Origin: a virus | Virus record (IMG/VR): IMGVR_UViG_3300032236_000774 | Coordinates: 1 to 42,943 of that record | Length of the DNA: 42,943 bases | Direction: 5' to 3' (one strand) | Shown here: one piece after another, positions 1 through 6,291 of the stretch | How the letters are laid out: each line of letters starts with the position of its first letter | Position numbering within the stretch: position 1 is the first letter of the stretch | Program-made: the position numbers and the translations under genes | The notes under the pieces: model-generated | Told to the model about the DNA's origin: nothing | The model's database searches: none | The model's input: only the letters and a program-made list of their open reading frames with translations

Positions 1-123
1 ACAATGCTTTTAGGACGACCTTTGGTGTGGCGGTTTTGGGGATTGTCTGTCAGGGTATCTCGAGGGTCCTTCTTACCTGTTGCCAGCTTCATAGCCTTGA
101 TCTGGGCATATTGGGCTTTACTG
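1..123. repeat. Terminal direct repeat, left copy (contig overlap)
   Basis: The first 123 bases are identical to bases 42821-42943, so the contig closes on itself. The repeat lies inside the small terminase coding region and the reading frame continues across it. A circular map is therefore certain in practice. A perfect overlap within a gene fits assembly of a circularly permuted genome better than real fixed virion ends, but reads are needed to separate these. Confidence 0.95.
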
Positions 124-188
124 GCAGCTTTCTGTTTTTCAGAAGAAACCTCAGAACCTTCCGGTCGAATATCACCAAATAAGTTCAT
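1..188 (-). CDS. terS: Terminase small subunit, N-terminal part (gene crosses the contig junction)
   Basis: This is the first part of the DNA-packaging small terminase, which recognises phage DNA and hands it to the large subunit. The frame is open from the ATG at 188 to the contig edge and continues in the right-end copy, giving a 157-residue protein in total. The start is chosen because ATG 188 overlaps the stop of the upstream GNAT-like gene in an ATGA arrangement. An internal ATG at 92 (42912 in the other copy) would remove 32 residues, several of them Lys and Gln. The next part carries a GRPKS-type basic stretch typical of small terminases and their DNA-binding N-termini. Naming rests on this, the acidic C-terminus and the position ahead of terL. 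Sequence similarity to characterised TerS proteins is not proven here. Confidence 0.75.
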   Translation of the reverse strand, partial: MNLFGDIRPEGSEVSSEKQKAASKAQYAQIKAMKLATGKKDPRDTLTDNPQNRHTKGRPKSI

Positions 189-703
189 TTCAAACCTTTC
201 ATTGCGTCTTCAGTACGAATCCAGGCATAAGAGCCATTTACTGTAAACCCACGTTTCTTGTGAATCCGCATAAACCCATCGTGCTCACTACGGATACTGG
301 TTGAGCAAATAATAGGAATACCCCATGTATGTGCCCAAAGTATATGTTGGTCAATCATTTCATTAATCATCCGTACCCTCTGTTTGGCAGGTAAGGATAA
401 ATCTAAATGATGAAACTTGGCATTACTGATTTCTTCATTCGAGTAGGTAGTATACCCACCACGATCAAACCAGCAATAACCCAATAACTTCTGGTCACCA
501 AAAGGAATCGGAATCTCTCTGCATACAGCAATGAATTCCCGTCCTTTATCAAATATCTGTACGGTAGTAGCAATGGTCAGATTCTTTCTGAACACTACTC
601 TATCCCGCTTCAGTATCCCGTCTACTTCCTGTCCATATACCTGGTCAGCAAGAAGAACCATGTCCTCTACGTCTTGTAGCGGATGAGCAAGTGTCCATTC
701 CAT
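185..703 (-). CDS. GNAT-like N-acetyltransferase superfamily protein
   Basis: A 172-residue protein with the look of a GNAT acyltransferase fold. The second half has a 'LDLSLP' beta strand, a long helix, and a C-terminal 'GFMRIHKKRGF' helix followed by a strand. This is the usual GNAT ending, where a residue carrying a side chain or peptide sits next to acetyl-CoA. Substrate unknown. Similar genes often lie beside terminase in podovirus genomes. The frame is open upstream to 853, but the extra 50 residues are low-complexity and derive from G/C-tract DNA, so ATG 703 is preferred. No good Shine-Dalgarno is visible at this start. Its stop overlaps the terS start by 4 nt, implying coupled translation with the packaging genes. 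Confidence 0.6.
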   Translation of the reverse strand: MEWTLAHPLQDVEDMVLLADQVYGQEVDGILKRDRVVFRKNLTIATTVQIFDKGREFIAVCREIPIPFGDQKLLGYCWFDRGGYTTYSNEEISNAKFHHLDLSLPAKQRVRMINEMIDQHILWAHTWGIPIICSTSIRSEHDGFMRIHKKRGFTVNGSYAWIRTEDAMKGLK

Positions 704-869
704 AGCAATGCAATCAAAAGTTTTGGGTGAAAAAATTTTATACCAGAACAGCGAGAAGGAAAAGTTTTTGTAGAAATTTTGGGGATGGGGGAGTGGGCCC
801 CCCTTAAACCTATCCTTTCCAGCCCTACCCCCTCTCCTAAACCCTGCCAACATAGATGGGGGATAAGTT

Positions 870-883
870 AGTGAGTACTCACT
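870..883. promoter_or_regulatory. Perfect 14-bp palindrome, candidate operator
   Basis: AGTGAGTACTCACT is identical on both strands, in an AT-rich setting between two divergently oriented genes. Perfect symmetry of this length fits binding of a dimeric repressor or activator. No phage-encoded repressor is recognisable in the window, so the binding protein is unknown. Confidence 0.4.
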
Positions 884-1250
884 TACATTTACTTTAATGG
901 GAGGGGGTGTTTTTATCCTCTAGGGAGCCCGATGATTTTCTAGTGTTCTGATTGTTCAAGCTCTCAGGCAATGCGCTGGAAAGCCTTTAGTCTTACCCTA
1001 CGGTAAATTGATACTCTCAGAGGGAAGAAACAGAATCTGGGTTCTTTCTTTTTTCTTTTCATTCCCACTACAGAGGCACATATTGCATGGCCTAACATGC
1101 CTACAAACAACCCAGCAAAGCAGCACACCAGAGCAACGCATTGATGTTCATTTGATAGATGCAAGGAATCAAGTTACTGTATAAAGGATCAGTGCTTTGT
1201 AAGGGTTTGTCCCTATGGTTTTTGTGTTGCATGGCGTCAAAATACATGCA

Positions 1251-1267
1251 CTAAACGCAATGTTTAG
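1251..1267 (+). promoter_or_regulatory. Inverted repeat and direct repeat upstream of the plus-strand cassette
   Basis: CTAAAC and GTTTAG form 6-bp arms around a 5-nt centre. The overlapping direct repeat GCAATGTT occurs at 1257-1264 and 1267-1274. The elements end about 20 nt before the first start codon of the GP88 cassette, where an operator or promoter would be expected. Function is inferred from position only. Confidence 0.35.
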
Positions 1268-1293
1268 CAATGTTCATAACTCAATAGGATGCA

Positions 1294-1512
1294 ATGATGA
1301 ACACATACACACACACGGAAGACGGTTACACATTTACATGTGTTTACGAATACGAAAGCCCATTAGCAGCCGATGACATCAACCCAGCATGGGAAGGCAT
1401 GGTTACGGTTTGTGAGGTTTACGTCAATGGCTCAGAGCACGATGCACATGAGCTACTTAATCCAGCTCTCATTCAGAGAATTGAATCTGACATCGCGGAA
1501 TCACTGCAATGA
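1294..1512 (+). CDS. Hypothetical protein, first gene of the GP88 cassette
   Basis: A 72-residue soluble, acidic protein with no family that I recognise. It is rich in Tyr, Glu and Asp, with a hydrophobic patch around 'GMVTVCEVYV'. AGGA at 1286-1289 is the ribosome binding site. Its spacing favours the second Met (ATG 1297) over the first (1294), so the true N-terminus may be one residue shorter. The stop overlaps the next small gene by ATGA, so the cassette is translated as a coupled unit. Confidence 0.6.
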   Translation: MMNTYTHTEDGYTFTCVYEYESPLAADDINPAWEGMVTVCEVYVNGSEHDAHELLNPALIQRIESDIAESLQ

Positions 1513-1595
1513 AATATTTAATCGAAACCTTACAAGCTCTTGTAATTGCTGCCCTATTTTTTGGGCCATTGTTTTACTACTTTTTGAAGGGTTAA
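1509..1595 (+). CDS. 28-residue membrane microprotein
   Basis: A short reading frame starting in the ATGA overlap with the previous gene. It encodes one transmembrane helix ('ALVIAALFFGPLFYYFL') after a short amphipathic N-terminus and ends with Lys-Gly. The next gene starts 3 nt after its stop, so it fills the gap between two genes exactly, which supports it being real. Function unknown. Confidence 0.5.
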   Translation: MKYLIETLQALVIAALFFGPLFYYFLKG

Positions 1596-1597
1596 TT

Positions 1598-1924
1598 ATG
1601 TCTGACGTAATGAATTTAAAAAATGTCGGCCCTTATGTCGGGGTTTCCCGTGACGTTACCCGTTCAGATAATGGCGGGACATATCGTTTTATCGTATATG
1701 GCGCATATAACGCATACGGGCTAATCGGTTCTGAGATGAACGGAATAGCGGTATTAGATGAAGATAAAAAATCGGTTTTATGCGATTTAATAGCCCGTGA
1801 GGATTCCGGCTACTTTGGGCCAAGTGAAAATCAATTAAAAACTCTTGTTGATCTAGTATCAATGCCATTTAATAAATTCAGGGAATTTATCAATAATAAC
1901 CCGCATTCTAGATATAGCATCTAA
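1598..1924 (+). CDS. Hypothetical protein of the GP88 cassette
   Basis: A 108-residue protein that I cannot assign to a family. The reading frame is open further upstream, but the ATG at 1598 follows the AAGGG at 1588-1592 with suitable spacing and begins just after the microprotein stop. The middle has a Gly/Tyr-rich beta-like section ('YRFIVYGAYNAYGL'). The C-terminal third is helical and ends in an Asn-rich tail. It sits two genes after the cassette's operator-like repeats and directly before the GP88 gene, suggesting a related role. Confidence 0.6.
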   Translation: MSDVMNLKNVGPYVGVSRDVTRSDNGGTYRFIVYGAYNAYGLIGSEMNGIAVLDEDKKSVLCDLIAREDSGYFGPSENQLKTLVDLVSMPFNKFREFINNNPHSRYSI

Positions 1925-1970
1925 TATATATTTAATTAATCCACATTAATACGTCTGAAATAGGATTTAT

Positions 1971-2633
1971 ATGCAAAGCAAAACCATTCAAATATTCACC
2001 AAAAAGCAAGCTAATTCAATATGCGGCTCATTGACTACTACGTCAAAAATGCCATGTAAGAGTTATTCGCTACCTACAGAGGCATGCCATACGGGCTACA
2101 AAATGGCCCAGATTGAAGGTTCAATTTGTTCTACGTGCTATGCCAACAAGGGGTCATATCGCATGTACGAAAACAACATAAAACCCGCTCAATTTGCCCG
2201 TTTAGATTCTCTTGATAACCCGCTATGGGTTTCCGGTATGGTTTCACTTATCGGCAATGATGCCTATTTTCGCTGGCATGATTCAGGGGATTTACAGAGC
2301 TTGGCTCACCTTGAATTAATCGTTGACGTATGCAAGGCCACATCTAATACCATGCACTGGCTGCCGACTCGGGAATATGCAATGGTCAAGCAGTACATTG
2401 CAAAAAATGGTGCATTGCCTGAAAACCTAATCGTTCGATTGTCTGCAATGTACCCAGATCAACCCGTAAAAATTCCCGCATCATTGCAAGGTATCAAGGG
2501 CATAACTGCAAGCAATGTGCATGCAAAGCAAAGCCCAGTAGGTGAAGCTTGCAAAGCGCCCCAGCAAAATGGCGCATGTAATGATTGCCGCGCATGTTGG
2601 ACAGATAGCGTCATCTCTTACGGGCTGCACTGA
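1971..2633 (+). CDS. GP88-family protein (mycobacteriophage gene product 88-like)
   Basis: A 220-residue cysteine-rich protein matching the family typified by mycobacteriophage gp88. Visible hallmarks are 'CSTCYA' (residues about 53-58), 'FRWHDSGD' in the middle, 'WLPTREY' and the closing 'CNDCRACW' cluster. The CxxC and CxxCxxC patterns imply a bound metal or Fe-S cluster, and the overall pattern recalls radical-enzyme-like folds, although the biochemical role of the family is not established. It is the largest gene of a plus-strand cassette that runs opposite to its neighbours and ends in a strong terminator, so it may be an independently expressed accessory gene (moron). Confidence 0.75.
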   Translation: MQSKTIQIFTKKQANSICGSLTTTSKMPCKSYSLPTEACHTGYKMAQIEGSICSTCYANKGSYRMYENNIKPAQFARLDSLDNPLWVSGMVSLIGNDAYFRWHDSGDLQSLAHLELIVDVCKATSNTMHWLPTREYAMVKQYIAKNGALPENLIVRLSAMYPDQPVKIPASLQGIKGITASNVHAKQSPVGEACKAPQQNGACNDCRACWTDSVISYGLH

Positions 2634-2634
2634 T

Positions 2635-2715
2635 ATGCGTAAGCTTGAAGCCCTTATTGCACGTTCACGGCTGCTTTTGATAGCCCTAGAAATGCGGCAA
2701 AACCTTAAAAACTAA
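2635..2715 (+). CDS. 26-residue basic peptide, uncertain
   Basis: A short frame starting one base after the GP88 stop. It encodes an amphipathic, arginine- and leucine-rich helix, and its stop codon lies in the ascending arm of the terminator. The ribosome binding site is poor. It could be translated by reinitiation or be simple spacer. Function unknown. Confidence 0.3.
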   Translation: MRKLEALIARSRLLLIALEMRQNLKN

Positions 2716-2733
2716 GCCCTTCGGGGCTTTTTT
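2714..2733 (+). terminator. Intrinsic terminator with UUCG tetraloop
   Basis: AAGCCC pairs with GGGCTT around a TTCG tetraloop, followed by a run of T residues (2728-2733). This is a textbook rho-independent terminator for the plus strand and closes the GP88 cassette transcript. Confidence 0.9.
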
Positions 2734-3006
2734 CGTTTAGCTGGGTTGTTTTGAGCTTCAATGCTCAGGGCGAAGCATTGCCTATTTGCTGGGATTGTCT
2801 CAGGGCTTAGGTGCGCGTTTTTGTTTTATCGGGTTTGGCCTGAGGATTGATTGTGGGTTGATTTTAACCATGTGATTTAAGCCATTTTTTAGGTGTGATG
2901 CACCCACGATATAGGTGCGCTCTCATTCGCACGTTATAGCGCGTTTTAATGCGTTATGGCGCTATTTCTTACGCTATCGCTCACCTTGAAAATTGGGTTA
3001 AGGTGA

Positions 3007-3041
3007 GGGGGTCTGAGGGTAAGTGAGGGGGTTTGGATGGG
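3007..3041 (+). other. G-quadruplex motif
   Basis: Four guanine tracts (5, 3, 5 and 3 G) are separated by loops of 5, 7 and 7 nt on the plus strand, satisfying the classical G3+N1-7 rule. The tract sits in noncoding DNA downstream of the leftward early operon. On the template of that operon it could stall polymerase past the terminator. Its role is unknown. Confidence 0.45.
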
Positions 3042-3103
3042 TTCGCCTAAACGTTTTTGAAAAACGATTTTCCAAAATATTTAGACCCTCCCCCCTCAAA
3101 AAA

Positions 3104-3144
3104 TTTAGGGGTGTACCAAAAATGATACCCCCCCTATTTTTTTT
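3104..3144. terminator. Bidirectional intrinsic terminator after the leftward early operon
   Basis: TAGGGG (3106-3111) pairs with CCCCTA (3131-3136), with an imperfect inner stem. The stem is flanked by T-rich DNA on the plus side (TTTTTTTT, 3137-3144) and by A-rich DNA on the other (AAAAAATTT), which reads as U-rich on the minus strand. It lies just downstream of the GIY-YIG stop and should end the leftward early transcript. It can also act against rightward read-through. Confidence 0.65.
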
Positions 3145-3157
3145 CTTGGGGGTTATT

Positions 3158-3778
3158 TTAAAAATCGCAGTTTTCTTGTTTTTTCCTAGCATGCCATTTG
3201 TAAGCAGCATCAGAGATGGCTTTTTTATGCTCTTCAGAAACCGTAATCTTTCCCTTCAATGACCTTCTGTATTCGGCTAACTTGCGCTTGCCTTCTTCAG
3301 TCATTGTCGATTTGCCCTTTTTGATTTCAGAAATCTTTTTCTTTTGTTCTTCTGACATTGGGCCAACTTTACGTCCCAAAGCTTTTTGTCGAATCTTGTC
3401 TTTTGATTCTTCGCTTAATTTTCGGCCTTTATGTGCTTGTCCAATTTTTCTTTTATGTTCATCACTCTTTGGCATCAATCCAATTTCATATGGAAATGGA
3501 TTTACGTTGTACCCATTCTTGATGGCATCCAATCTATCAATCCATTTGGCTTCCAAAACAGCCATTTCTTTGGTGTCAAAACTGCTCTCTGCAAGTAAAA
3601 ACTCAAATGCATCTTTTCCATACTTGTTGTAAGAGTTTTGCAGATAAGCAGAATGATGTTTACCTCGTGCAAGCTCTCTACGATGCGTAGTCCATCGTCT
3701 ATAAATGTTAATAGACGAACCAACGTAACACTTATTGGTTACTTTGTTTTTAATGAAATAAACGCCAGAAATGCTCAT
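3158..3778 (-). CDS. GIY-YIG endonuclease with NUMOD3 repeats (homing-type)
   Basis: A 206-residue site-specific DNA endonuclease of the homing type. Residues 1-90 are the GIY-YIG nuclease domain, with 'GVYFI' and 'CYVGSS' for the signature motif, the Arg of 'YRRW' and the Glu of 'VLEAKWI' as the expected catalytic residues. Residues about 100-200 carry four or so NUMOD3-type repeats ('SDEHKRKIGQAHKGRKLS', 'SEEQKKKISE', 'TEEGKRKLAE', 'SEEHKKAIS'), which bind DNA. It is the last gene of the leftward early operon, joined to the DUF5856 gene by an ATGA overlap, and is followed by a terminator. Such genes are mobile, so it is likely a late arrival. Confidence 0.88.
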   Translation of the reverse strand: MSISGVYFIKNKVTNKCYVGSSINIYRRWTTHRRELARGKHHSAYLQNSYNKYGKDAFEFLLAESSFDTKEMAVLEAKWIDRLDAIKNGYNVNPFPYEIGLMPKSDEHKRKIGQAHKGRKLSEESKDKIRQKALGRKVGPMSEEQKKKISEIKKGKSTMTEEGKRKLAEYRRSLKGKITVSEEHKKAISDAAYKWHARKKQENCDF

Positions 3779-4128
3779 CGCAAAAATTTGAGCTTATAAA
3801 TCGTGCTGTCGATTAACTGTGCAATTTCATCAACCAGGTTCTGAATTTCACTCTCTTGAGGCAAGACTACATGACGCTCTGTTTGCACATATTCTTTGAG
3901 AGCTTCTAGCTCATCCAAGCCATTGTCCAAGGGTGGGTAATAGTCAACTGGATATTGAATGATCTCGCCTGTCAAACCTTGGATAGCCTCGATCAAGTCA
4001 TCAACCTTGTCTGGCAGTTCTTGGTAAAACGTATTCAAAGCCATGTGCTCGGAAAAGCTTTTGGTCTGCAAATGCAGGATATGGGTATTGGTTGCTGCAT
4101 GCAGTAGTGATAACAAGAACTCACCCAT
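3775..4128 (-). CDS. DUF5856 family protein
   Basis: A 117-residue helical, acidic protein matching the phage family DUF5856, whose members begin with a conserved 'LLHAATNTHILHLQT' stretch and continue with 'YQELPDKVDDLIEAIQG'. Here the N-terminal part is intact, so the full-length start at 4128 is kept rather than the internal Met. The family is widespread in phages of Gram-negative hosts and its role is unknown. The histidines in the first helix and the overall helical-bundle pattern hint at a ferritin-like metal-binding fold (inference). It overlaps the genes on both sides. Confidence 0.7.
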   Translation of the reverse strand: MGEFLLSLLHAATNTHILHLQTKSFSEHMALNTFYQELPDKVDDLIEAIQGLTGEIIQYPVDYYPPLDNGLDELEALKEYVQTERHVVLPQESEIQNLVDEIAQLIDSTIYKLKFLR

Positions 4129-4483
4129 AACTTACTCCTAAATGGTCTAAAACATCTCGGGCAGCTTTAACTTTCCAAGGTCTTAGGCAATGATTTTCCG
4201 CTATTTTAGTCCAAGCGTCTATTTGCCTCTCATAAGCATCTTTGAATACTTCCTTTTGCTGTTCAGAGGTCATATCGCCTTGGTCCAGCATGGTGTGGCA
4301 GAAGTAACAACCCCAAACCGTTCTGCTGTCATCTGCCTTTAATCCCATGCCTTTACCTGCTTCCAGGCTGTTTTCATGGCAAGCAACGGTGGTAGAGCCT
4401 TCACCTGTCAGGCAGCGTTTATGGATGTTGAGCAAGCATTCTTCATCCCTTGCCAATGCTAATAAGTCTTTATTTCTGTACAT
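4121..4483 (-). CDS. YbcO-like putative nuclease (DUF1364 family)
   Basis: A 120-residue protein of the YbcO/DUF1364 group, a zinc-containing HNH-like nuclease family of lambdoid prophages. Visible elements are 'CLLNI' and 'RCLTG', then 'VACHENS' and 'GKGMGLKADD', then 'WGCYFCHTMLD', which give the Cys/His metal ligands and the histidine expected at the active site. In lambdoid phages this gene commonly lies beside rusA, as it does a few genes away here, pointing to a role in processing recombination or replication intermediates. It overlaps both neighbours by 8 to 14 nt. Confidence 0.75.
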   Translation of the reverse strand: MYRNKDLLALARDEECLLNIHKRCLTGEGSTTVACHENSLEAGKGMGLKADDSRTVWGCYFCHTMLDQGDMTSEQQKEVFKDAYERQIDAWTKIAENHCLRPWKVKAARDVLDHLGVSYG

Positions 4484-4802
4484 CGAGGTTCTTCAACTCT
4501 TGGCGTTTGGTGTATTCCTGTGCTTTGAATACTTCAATCCTAGCTAATGCTGCTTTCATCATCCAATTCAGTTCCTCATATTGCCTGTTGGCTTCTTTGA
4601 GGTCCAGCAAGTGTTGCTTGTACTTTGGATGAGCATAAGCATAGGCTTCTTTGTTACCCAATGTGCCTTCTTCCTCATTCATTAGTTCACTTTTAACTAC
4701 TTTGGAGTAGTCATCAAGATGATTGCGATTAGCCAAAGCTTGTCCCATTTGGGCAGCATTTTGGGCTATGTAATTGATTGCTTTGTGAGGGTCAATGTCC
4801 AT
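4470..4802 (-). CDS. Hypothetical helical protein
   Basis: A 110-residue protein with no family that I recognise. The sequence is almost wholly helical, with a likely coiled coil in the C-terminal half (Lys/Glu/Leu spacing around 'LLDLKEANRQYEELNWMMKA'). Its start codon is shared with the preceding stop in a TAATG overlap. It lies between a putative DNA-binding protein and the YbcO-like nuclease, so a role in the same DNA-processing step is plausible but unproven. Confidence 0.55.
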   Translation of the reverse strand: MDIDPHKAINYIAQNAAQMGQALANRNHLDDYSKVVKSELMNEEEGTLGNKEAYAYAHPKYKQHLLDLKEANRQYEELNWMMKAALARIEVFKAQEYTKRQELKNLDVQK

Positions 4803-5071
4803 TACGTTTCCTCGTTAATTAAGGCTTGGATGCCATCTCTTAATATTCCTTTACCCATGTCTTCAAGTATTTGTACTTGGATACGGGTTAGGTTCAGTCT
4901 TACTTCATGTGTGTAGTCTCGGGTTTTTTTTGTTCCTGCACCCTTTCTACGTCCTCCCCAGGTTCCTATTGGTCTACCAAGGCGTTTTGATCTTGCTTCT
5001 CTACGCTTTTCACGTTCGATCTCTTTGATGAAGTCAGGCTTTTCGTAAACAAATGGGTCTTCTAGTTCCAT
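4802..5071 (-). CDS. Small basic putative DNA-binding protein
   Basis: An 89-residue protein with a highly basic centre containing 'GGRRKGAGTKK', a GR-rich stretch like that in small phage and plasmid DNA-binding proteins. It is followed by a beta strand-helix-helix pattern ('HEVRLNLTRIQVQILEDMGKG') that resembles a ribbon-helix-helix domain. The N-terminal 40 residues are charged. It might act as a transcription regulator or replication accessory; this is inference from composition. Start and stop are each shared with neighbours in TAATG overlaps. Confidence 0.55.
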   Translation of the reverse strand: MELEDPFVYEKPDFIKEIEREKRREARSKRLGRPIGTWGGRRKGAGTKKTRDYTHEVRLNLTRIQVQILEDMGKGILRDGIQALINEET

Positions 5072-5544
5072 TAGGCCATCTCCACAATCTTGGTTGCTTT
5101 ACCCCTGCGTACAGTCTCCATTACCAGCTTGATGGCTACTTCTAGCTCTTGCACTGTGCATTCATCAATCTGTGCGTCATGTATAGCCATAAAACGCTTG
5201 AAAACCACCAATTCAGGACCAGTAAACACAAACCTACCTTTTGTTAATCCCCTACCAGCCATTGTTTTGAGTGCTACTTCTGCTTCCAATATCTCTGGCT
5301 TCCAATCCAGCCCCAATGTTGGCCTAATCTTTATCATGGCTTGGGCTATGTTGGTACAGGCAATCAGTACGTCTACATGGTCTTTGGTTGCTTCACCCTT
5401 CAAAAGCTCATCCATTGCTTCATGGTTCTTAAGCTTTAGTTCCACACCAGCGGTAGGTAAGCTACCCACTCGTTTCATTCCTGAAAGAACGTAGTCAAGG
5501 GCATTAATTCGGGGGTATTTACTAACAAATTTCTTTTTTTTCAC
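5071..5544 (-). CDS. Hypothetical early protein with GTG start
   Basis: A 157-residue helical protein that I cannot place in a family. The N-terminus is lysine-rich, and the middle contains 'GRFVFTGPELVVFKRFMAIHDAQIDECTV', a pattern seen in conserved phage proteins of unknown role near rusA. The start is GTG 5544, within a GTGA overlap with the rusA stop, and AGAAGA upstream serves as ribosome binding site. Translation is therefore coupled to rusA. Confidence 0.55.
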   Translation of the reverse strand: MKKKKFVSKYPRINALDYVLSGMKRVGSLPTAGVELKLKNHEAMDELLKGEATKDHVDVLIACTNIAQAMIKIRPTLGLDWKPEILEAEVALKTMAGRGLTKGRFVFTGPELVVFKRFMAIHDAQIDECTVQELEVAIKLVMETVRRGKATKIVEMA

Positions 5545-5969
5545 GGCAAATCTTCTTTAATTAACACTTCAACCATGCCAACAGTGCCATACACCTTTGT
5601 TGCATGTAGGCTACAAACTTGGCTGTCATCCTTGTAAATAACGCCATTTATGGCATCTAAAAACGCTTTTACGATGTTGTCCGTATCGGGCTTCTTCATT
5701 GGTCGCTCTTCATTGGACAAACAAGCTTCCTTGCGTTTCTTAGAATAGCTGGCAGGAATCGGCATAGTGATGTAAAAATATGCCGCTACTGGCGTTTCTA
5801 GAGGCTCACTTGCGCCCATAGCTTTAGTAGCTGCTTCTCTAATCAAATCCTCGTAATCACGGGTTTTAGTAGGTGTGTAGGTCGATACAAAGTTGCCTCT
5901 CCTGGCAAACTTTGGCCTCCCCTTGCCTATAGGTGTGCCTTCTACTTTGAAGATGATCTGAAAGGTCAT
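5541..5969 (-). CDS. rusA: RusA-family Holliday junction resolvase
   Basis: A 142-residue endonuclease that cuts Holliday junctions symmetrically, allowing branched phage DNA to be resolved before packaging. The RusA signature is clear: 'GKGRPKF' near the N-terminus (residues 15-21), 'KPDTDN' at about 93-98 supplying the metal-binding aspartates, then 'FLDAINGVIYKDDSQV', which adds further acidic residues. Length matches the family. It pairs functionally with the ERF annealing protein of the rightward operon. Its start overlaps the small upstream gene by ATGA. Confidence 0.92.
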   Translation of the reverse strand: MTFQIIFKVEGTPIGKGRPKFARRGNFVSTYTPTKTRDYEDLIREAATKAMGASEPLETPVAAYFYITMPIPASYSKKRKEACLSNEERPMKKPDTDNIVKAFLDAINGVIYKDDSQVCSLHATKVYGTVGMVEVLIKEDLP

Positions 5970-6073
5970 ACAAGGGCTGGTTGGTAGGTAGGTGGTGGGT
6001 TCTTAGTGCCAAGCAATGCCTGACTAGCAGGTGTACGCTGGTTGTTGACGATTGGGAAAGGCCACTTGTTCAT
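5966..6073 (-). CDS. 35-residue proline-rich small protein
   Basis: A short gene fitting exactly between two genes with ATGA overlaps at both ends, which is the main reason for calling it. The product has no membrane segment. The C-terminus is proline-rich ('NPPPTYQPAL'). Function unknown. Confidence 0.55.
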   Translation of the reverse strand: MNKWPFPIVNNQRTPASQALLGTKNPPPTYQPALV

Positions 6074-6279
6074 TCAATTTCTCCATTTCTGAATTGCTTT
6101 AGATATGCATGTATACGTTTAACCCCGTCAGCATCAAACCACTTTGACGATCCTTTGACCAGGCTTATCAGGTTGTCCCTGTCGTTGTTTAGGCAGTAAG
6201 TAACCCAAATTTCCCTAGCCCTAGCGACTTCAAGTTGATTGTTAGGTTTGAGCTTATAAGGTTTCCAATCGTTTGTCAT
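6070..6279 (-). CDS. Hypothetical small early protein
   Basis: A 69-residue protein with mixed charge and several aromatic residues ('WKPYKL', 'REIWVTYCL', 'SKWFDADGV'). I recognise no family. It follows the helicase gene by 12 nt and is translationally coupled to the 35-residue gene downstream. The position suggests a helicase or replication accessory, without direct evidence. Confidence 0.55.
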   Translation of the reverse strand: MTNDWKPYKLKPNNQLEVARAREIWVTYCLNNDRDNLISLVKGSSKWFDADGVKRIHAYLKQFRNGEIE

Positions 6280-6291
6280 CAGGGTTAACCA

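Larger units (their letters stand above)
704..1293. other. Noncoding stretch between the GNAT-like gene and the plus-strand cassette
   Basis: About 590 bases with no convincing gene. It contains G/C tracts at 779-840, a perfect 14-bp palindrome at 870-883 and an inverted repeat just before the plus-strand cassette (1251-1267). A 66-codon minus-strand frame (964-1164) has only a TTG start and no ribosome binding site, although it encodes one hydrophobic segment. I do not call it a gene. The stretch presumably holds promoters for both flanking transcription units, but no clean -35/-10 pair stands out. Confidence 0.6.
2734..3157. other. Noncoding stretch with hairpin cluster, G tracts and terminator
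   Basis: About 420 bases without a supportable gene. There are three inverted repeats: CAATGCT/AGCATTG (2759-2780), GCACC/GGTGC (2900-2918) and ATAGCGC/GCGCTAT (2936-2965). Around the last are several GCGTTAT- and ACGCTAT-like words. A G-quadruplex motif lies at 3007-3041, an A/T hairpin at 3052-3066 (CGTTTTT/AAAAACG) and a bidirectional terminator at 3104-3144. The inverted-repeat cluster could be operators or a replication origin. No function is shown. Confidence 0.6.

Noticed and set aside
1-123. Terminal repeat as real virion direct terminal repeats
   Set aside because: It is entirely inside terS and both copies are identical. Assembly overlap of a circular map explains it more simply, though reads could reverse this.
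964-1164. 66-codon minus-strand reading frame with one hydrophobic segment
   Set aside because: Starts only at TTG, has no ribosome binding site and the C-terminal part is an arginine/lysine-rich run from G/C-poor noncoding DNA. Left as noncoding.
2761-2850. Short plus-strand frame after the terminator
   Set aside because: 29 codons, no Shine-Dalgarno, downstream of a strong terminator and overlapping a hairpin.
2998-3262. Two frames on opposite strands in the G-tract region
   Set aside because: Low-complexity translations from G/C runs that overlap the terminator and the GIY-YIG gene end. Treated as chance.
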